From JAGOLU01 sp964542665 (GTDB lineage Bacteria > Patescibacteriota > Microgenomatia > UBA1406 > GWC2-37-13), in NCBI GenBank assembly GCA_964542665.1, contig CAZIUF010000013.1:1-25825 (forward strand): a stretch of DNA of 25,825 nucleotides, written 5' to 3'. Numbering within the stretch: the first letter of the stretch is position 1; each line of letters opens with the position of its first letter. The position numbers were made by a program, and so were the translations under genes. Of the stretch, positions 23,309-25,825 are shown piece by piece. The notes beneath the pieces were generated by a model. That model saw only the letters and a list, made by a program, of their open reading frames with translations, did no database searches and was not told the origin of the DNA.

Positions 23309-23500
23309 AAAATCTAAACTCTAAATCCTAAACACTGAGGGGATTTCAAATGCCAATCCGCCAGCCAGCGGGCGAGCCACGCCAACCCCGCAGGTGCGGG
23401 GCAGGCAACTACGTAGTTAGGCGCCGCGCCTGCAACGCTTTTGCGTAAGCAATGCGGGCAGGGGTAAACATGGATCCCGGCATGCGCCGGGATGACAGGG
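23309..23500. repeat. Composite dispersed repeat block
   Basis: 23309-23350 copies the AAACTCTAAATCCTAAA...GATTTCAA element of 9895-9940 with about three differences over 34 bases. CCCCGCA-GG-TGCGGGG (23386-23401) leads into CAGGCAAC, as at 22370-22380. ATCCCGGC-ATGC-GCCGGGAT (23474-23493) is followed by GACAG; the ends of the same element are at 4678 and 4721. No gene is seen from 23150 to 24009. Confidence 0.65.
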
Positions 23501-23749
23501 TGGTGGGCCCGTCAATAGCTTCGCAATTAGACGGGTAAATGTGGATAACGGTGCTATAGGAGGCGCTGTGTTGTCAGCCTATTTTCACCATGTTTTACCA
23601 GGGGTTGTGGAGCGGAGCGCATAGGAAGGCTCTGAATCGAAATGCAGAAAAATGACCCATGCCATCCAGACGGTGTGGATGCTTGTGGATATCGGGGCCT
23701 CAGGAGGCTGTGTGTGTGGTGCCATAAAATAAAGTTGTGGAGGCCATAC

Positions 23750-23850
23750 AGGGAGTCATCAGGTCATCAGGTCGAAGGTCGTCAAGTCGAAAAACAGCTA
23801 CAAGCCAAGGAAGCAGCGAGCTACAAGCTACATGCTTTATTTTTCTGGCA
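23750..23850. repeat. GTCATCAGGTC and AGCTACAAGC repeat block
   Basis: GTCATCAGGTCATCAGGTCG (23756-23775) leads to the GTCGTCAAGTCGAA seen also at 22334, then CAGCTACAAGCC and GAGCTACAAGCTACATGC (about 23800-23834). These are the same unit types as at 23160-23300 and inside the GT2 gene. Confidence 0.65.
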
Positions 23851-23869
23851 GTGGATCCTTCACTACGTT

Positions 23870-23925
23870 CCCGCCTCTTCGGCGGGTATGGGTAANNNNN
23901 NNNNNCGTACTCCTCTCGAGAGGAG
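23870..23925. repeat. Hairpin pair flanking the second scaffold gap
   Basis: CCCGCC-TCTTC-GGCGGG (23870-23886) and CTCCTCTC-GAGAGGAG (23910-23925, a perfect 16-base palindrome) flank ten N at 23896-23905. The same order, GGCGGG hairpin then CTCCTCTC palindrome, is intact at 22155-22192 with only two bases between. Confidence 0.7.
23896..23905. other. Scaffold gap (10 N)
   Basis: Ten N between two strong palindromes. The repeat and hairpin context probably caused the assembly break; the real length is unknown. Confidence 0.95.
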
Positions 23926-23968
23926 ATTTGCATGGGCGAGCCCGATTGAGAAGGAGGGCGAGCATGGA

Positions 23969-23987
23969 CCCTGAGCTAAACTCAGGG
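23969..23987 (-). terminator. Hairpin after rpsI, possible end of the ribosomal operon
   Basis: CCCTGAG (23969-23975) pairs with CTCAGGG (23981-23987) across CTAAA, 22 bases beyond the rpsI stop on the minus strand. The stem has 7 pairs but no T run after it, so it may be another dispersed palindrome rather than a true terminator. Confidence 0.35.
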
Positions 23988-24009
23988 AGTCAAAAGCAAA
24001 GAAGAACGC

Positions 24010-24483
24010 TTAACGCTTTGGAGATTGTTTCAGTCGGCGTGACTTGCCTCCGGTGCCTACCATACGACGCTCACGAGTGCGAGCATCACGGGTCAGGTGA
24101 CCTGAAACACGCAGTTTCATGCGATCGGCTCCTGTGGGCTCGAGTGACAGTGCACGGGCAAGACCGTGAGCGATGGCTCCGATCTGACCGGTGACTCCTC
24201 CACCTGAGACTCGGACACTGATGACGAATCGATCCGTAGACTCGGTGATTTTGAGGGGCTTTTGGCAGACCATCTGATCGGTCAGCAATGGAAATGCTTT
24301 GGCTAGGACTTTATCATTGACGATAAATGCGCCGGCTTTGTACTCTACTTCGCCGATCTTGGTCCCACCTTTTTTCACGAGATAGGCACGGACTCGGGCG
24401 ACTGCTTCACTGCATCGACCTACGGCCTCGTAGTATGCGAGTGATGGTTCTTTTTTTGGTTTGGTTGTTTTGGTTTCTGCCAT
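24010..24483 (-). CDS. rpsI: 30S ribosomal protein S9
   Basis: A 157-residue small-subunit protein whose C-terminal tail reaches the tRNA anticodon in the P site. YYEAVGRCSEAVARVRAY (17-34) is the conserved opening, with Cys where RRK-type sequences are usual. SVRVSGGGVTGQIGAIAHGL (about 90-109), ARAL, then GHLTRDARTRERR and the basic tail ending SPKR are classic S9. It has a Lys/Thr-rich N-terminal extension and a longer loop (KIGEVEYKAGAF) than E. coli S9 (130 residues). It follows rplM by 21 bases, the standard L13-S9 pair. Confidence 0.95.
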   Translation of the reverse strand: MAETKTTKPKKEPSLAYYEAVGRCSEAVARVRAYLVKKGGTKIGEVEYKAGAFIVNDKVLAKAFPLLTDQMVCQKPLKITESTDRFVISVRVSGGGVTGQIGAIAHGLARALSLEPTGADRMKLRVSGHLTRDARTRERRMVGTGGKSRRLKQSPKR

Positions 24484-24504
24484 AGACGATACAAGATATG
24501 ATGA

Positions 24505-24936
24505 TTAGGCTAAATCTTTTTGATGTTGATGGACGTCGGTTGGATAGACATGCAAGCGAGCAAGGCGACGATCTCGGAGCTTGTTTTTGGGTAACATGCC
24601 GGAGATGGCGCGACGGACGACCTCGTGAGGAAGTCGCGCAAAATAGACCTCAAAGGCCTCAGTGCGCAAGCCATTTGGGTATCCTGAATAGTTCGTATAG
24701 ACCTTTTGGACTGCTTTGCGGCCGGTGACGACGACTTGACCTGCGTTGATGACGACAACTGCGTCACCGGTGTCGAGGTGGTCGACATAGGAGACTTTGT
24801 GTTTGCCTTGGAGGAGCGTTGCGACCTTGGTGGCGACTTTGCCGAGGACCATACCCTTGGCATCGACCAGGTGCCACTTGCGGACGATGGCTGGTGCTTT
24901 GGATGAGGTTGTGGTGTGGGTGAGTGAGGTAAGCAT
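24505..24936 (-). CDS. rplM: 50S ribosomal protein L13
   Basis: A 143-residue early-assembly protein of the large subunit. Visible are KWHLVDAKGMVLGKVATKVA (20-39), LLQGKHKVSYVDHLDTGDAV, the VVTGRKAVQKVYTNYSGYPN stretch, and the signature RAISGMLPKNKLRDRRLARL (109-128) followed by HVYPTDVHQHQ. The first 18 residues are a Ser/Thr-rich extension. It starts 9 bases after rplQ on the same strand. The 186-residue frame at 24510-25070 is a shadow in another frame. Confidence 0.96.
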   Translation of the reverse strand: MLTSLTHTTTSSKAPAIVRKWHLVDAKGMVLGKVATKVATLLQGKHKVSYVDHLDTGDAVVVINAGQVVVTGRKAVQKVYTNYSGYPNGLRTEAFEVYFARLPHEVVRRAISGMLPKNKLRDRRLARLHVYPTDVHQHQKDLA

Positions 24937-24945
24937 AGGTATGAA

Positions 24946-25371
24946 TTACTTGGTCTTTTTGACTTTGTCAGCTTTTTTAACTTCTTTGGTGACTTCTTTT
25001 TTGGCCTCTGGCAACTGATGAGTCCAGACGACACGGACGATCGAGGCCGCATCACCGGGGCGCATCCCAAGCTTGAGCATCTTCACACTGCCTGAAGCAG
25101 GGTGAGTACCTTGGCGGGTGGTGATCTCGGCGACGAATGCATCGACGGCTTTGCGATTTTGCAAATAGGGCAACAGGATGTTGACTGATGCCTCAGTACC
25201 AGAGAGAGCCTTGTGGACGAGGTTTTGCATGACCGCGTTGAGGATCTTGGCTTTGGTGGCTGTGGTCTCGAGGGTACCGTGAGCAATAAAGTTGCGCACG
25301 AGCTTTTTCACGAGCATCTGATTGGCATCAGATCCGTCTTTGACTTTGATTTTTGATATTTGATGTTTCAT
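24946..25371 (-). CDS. rplQ: 50S ribosomal protein L17
   Basis: A 141-residue large-subunit protein near the exit tunnel. QMLVKKLVRNFIAHGTLETT (18-37) is the L17 signature, where family members have R.L..NL...L..H..I.TT. TKAKILNAVMQNLVHKAL follows, then VRVVWTHQLPEAK near the end. The C-terminus has a Lys/Val-rich tail. A GGAG about 7 bases before the ATG is a clear Shine-Dalgarno sequence, unusual in this window. It lies 22 bases after the rpoA stop, the standard rpoA-rplQ order. Confidence 0.95.
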   Translation of the reverse strand: MKHQISKIKVKDGSDANQMLVKKLVRNFIAHGTLETTATKAKILNAVMQNLVHKALSGTEASVNILLPYLQNRKAVDAFVAEITTRQGTHPASGSVKMLKLGMRPGDAASIVRVVWTHQLPEAKKEVTKEVKKADKVKKTK

Positions 25372-25393
25372 ACAGTCTCCAATACATTTGATA

Positions 25394-25825
25394 TTATGCG
25401 AGCTCGACGCCCATCTTCTTCAACTCTTCATCAATGAGATCGATTGATTTGCGACCGACGCCTTTGAGTCCGACGAGGTCAGACTTCCCACGCTTCAAGA
25501 GGTCTGCAACTGTCTCGATCTTTTCACGCAAGAGTGCATTAATGACTCGTGATGGTAGGTTGAGCTCATCGATGATGGTCTCGAGTGCTTTTGATCGATC
25601 GTTGGAGATGATGATGGCTGAGGCGTCTTTTTCGGTGGTAACTGGAGCTACATCAGCGCCTGAGAAGACGTGTGAATAGTGGGCGATCAAGATCTTGTTG
25701 ACCATCTTGATAGCGTCCTCAGGTGAGATACTGCCGTCAGTCTTGACCTCGAGGGTGAGCTTCTCGTAGTTGGACTTGCGGCCAACACGTGCATCTTCAA
25801 CAGTGAAGTTGACCATCTGCACAGG
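25394..25825 (-). CDS. rpoA: RNA polymerase alpha subunit, C-terminal part (cut by window edge)
   Basis: The frame is open to the window edge. The visible start near 25822 is internal: PVQMVNFTVEDARVG matches the middle of alpha, where the N-terminal dimerisation domain ends (V-E-TRVG, then YEKLTLEVKTDGSISPEDAI). The rest is the linker and the alpha-CTD with its helix-hairpin-helix fold: LNLPSRVINALLREKIETVA, LLKRG, LVGLKGVGRKSIDLIDEELK. About 143 residues are present of the usual 310-330. The promoter of the rpoA-rplQ-rplM-rpsI operon lies outside the window. Confidence 0.96.
   Translation of the reverse strand, partial: PVQMVNFTVEDARVGRKSNYEKLTLEVKTDGSISPEDAIKMVNKILIAHYSHVFSGADVAPVTTEKDASAIIISNDRSKALETIIDELNLPSRVINALLREKIETVADLLKRGKSDLVGLKGVGRKSIDLIDEELKKMGVELA

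Noticed and set aside
23642..23974. 110-residue ORF across the second scaffold gap
   Set aside because: It is made of repeat DNA and N bases, with no domain and no promoter or ribosome binding site.
24510..25070. 186-residue minus-strand ORF over rplM and the end of rplQ
   Set aside because: It is an alternative frame of well-recognised L13 and L17; its Ser/Pro/Lys-rich composition is typical of a shadow frame.

Overview
The window looks like a metagenome-assembled scaffold from a Candidate Phyla Radiation (Patescibacteria) bacterium, most likely of the Microgenomates type. Reasons: compact genes; single-chain glycyl-tRNA synthetase; a large DUF4012 membrane protein; a shortened RecO; small PilN/PilO proteins; few clear Shine-Dalgarno sequences; intergenic DNA filled with dispersed short repeats; and two 10-N scaffold gaps (11963-11972, 23896-23905). 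TGA acts as a normal stop (the mod gene ends in TGA), so this is code 11, not the Gracilibacteria/SR1 code. The phylum call is inference from gene content.

Layout. 97-1768 (+): triosephosphate isomerase overlapping an LCP-family cell-wall ligase. 1785-4571 (-): PilN-like and PilO-like proteins, a 68-residue membrane protein, and a two-helix protein with extracellular beta-sandwich domains. 4772-5083: ribosomal protein S20 with a near-consensus promoter; behind that promoter lies an unidentified fold-back element (5110-5220). 5244-7385 (-): a T-box leader with intrinsic terminator, then glycyl-tRNA synthetase and a membrane-anchored protein. 7445-9848 (-): DUF4012 protein and RecO. 10053-15051 (-): a surface-glycan operon (GT2, two GT4 enzymes, mannose-1-phosphate guanylyltransferase, polyprenyl-phosphate sugar-phosphate transferase). 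15159-16455: a three-helix CAP-like protein and a DUF4256 protein. 16694-21988 (-): a more AT-rich type III restriction-modification operon, mod - small HEPN-like gene - res, with all three genes overlapping. 21989-24009: mostly repeats around one proline-rich membrane protein. 24010-25825 (-): rpoA (partial), rplQ, rplM, rpsI.

How genes work together: the glycan operon supplies GDP-mannose (or a related GDP-sugar), starts the lipid-linked glycan and extends it; the LCP protein could attach such a polymer to the wall. The T-box should couple glyS and the gene behind it to uncharged tRNA-Gly. In the R-M operon the middle protein carries an R-x4-H signature typical of HEPN RNases or toxins, the best candidate here for an undescribed defence add-on.

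The other notable theme is the repeat system. Small hairpins with arms CCCGCC/GGCGGG, GGTCGAA heptamers, AAGCTACAAGC units and AAACTCTAAA units are scattered between genes. Similar sequences also appear in frame inside at least two protein genes (14137-15051 and 22451-23149), reminiscent of Rickettsia palindromic elements.
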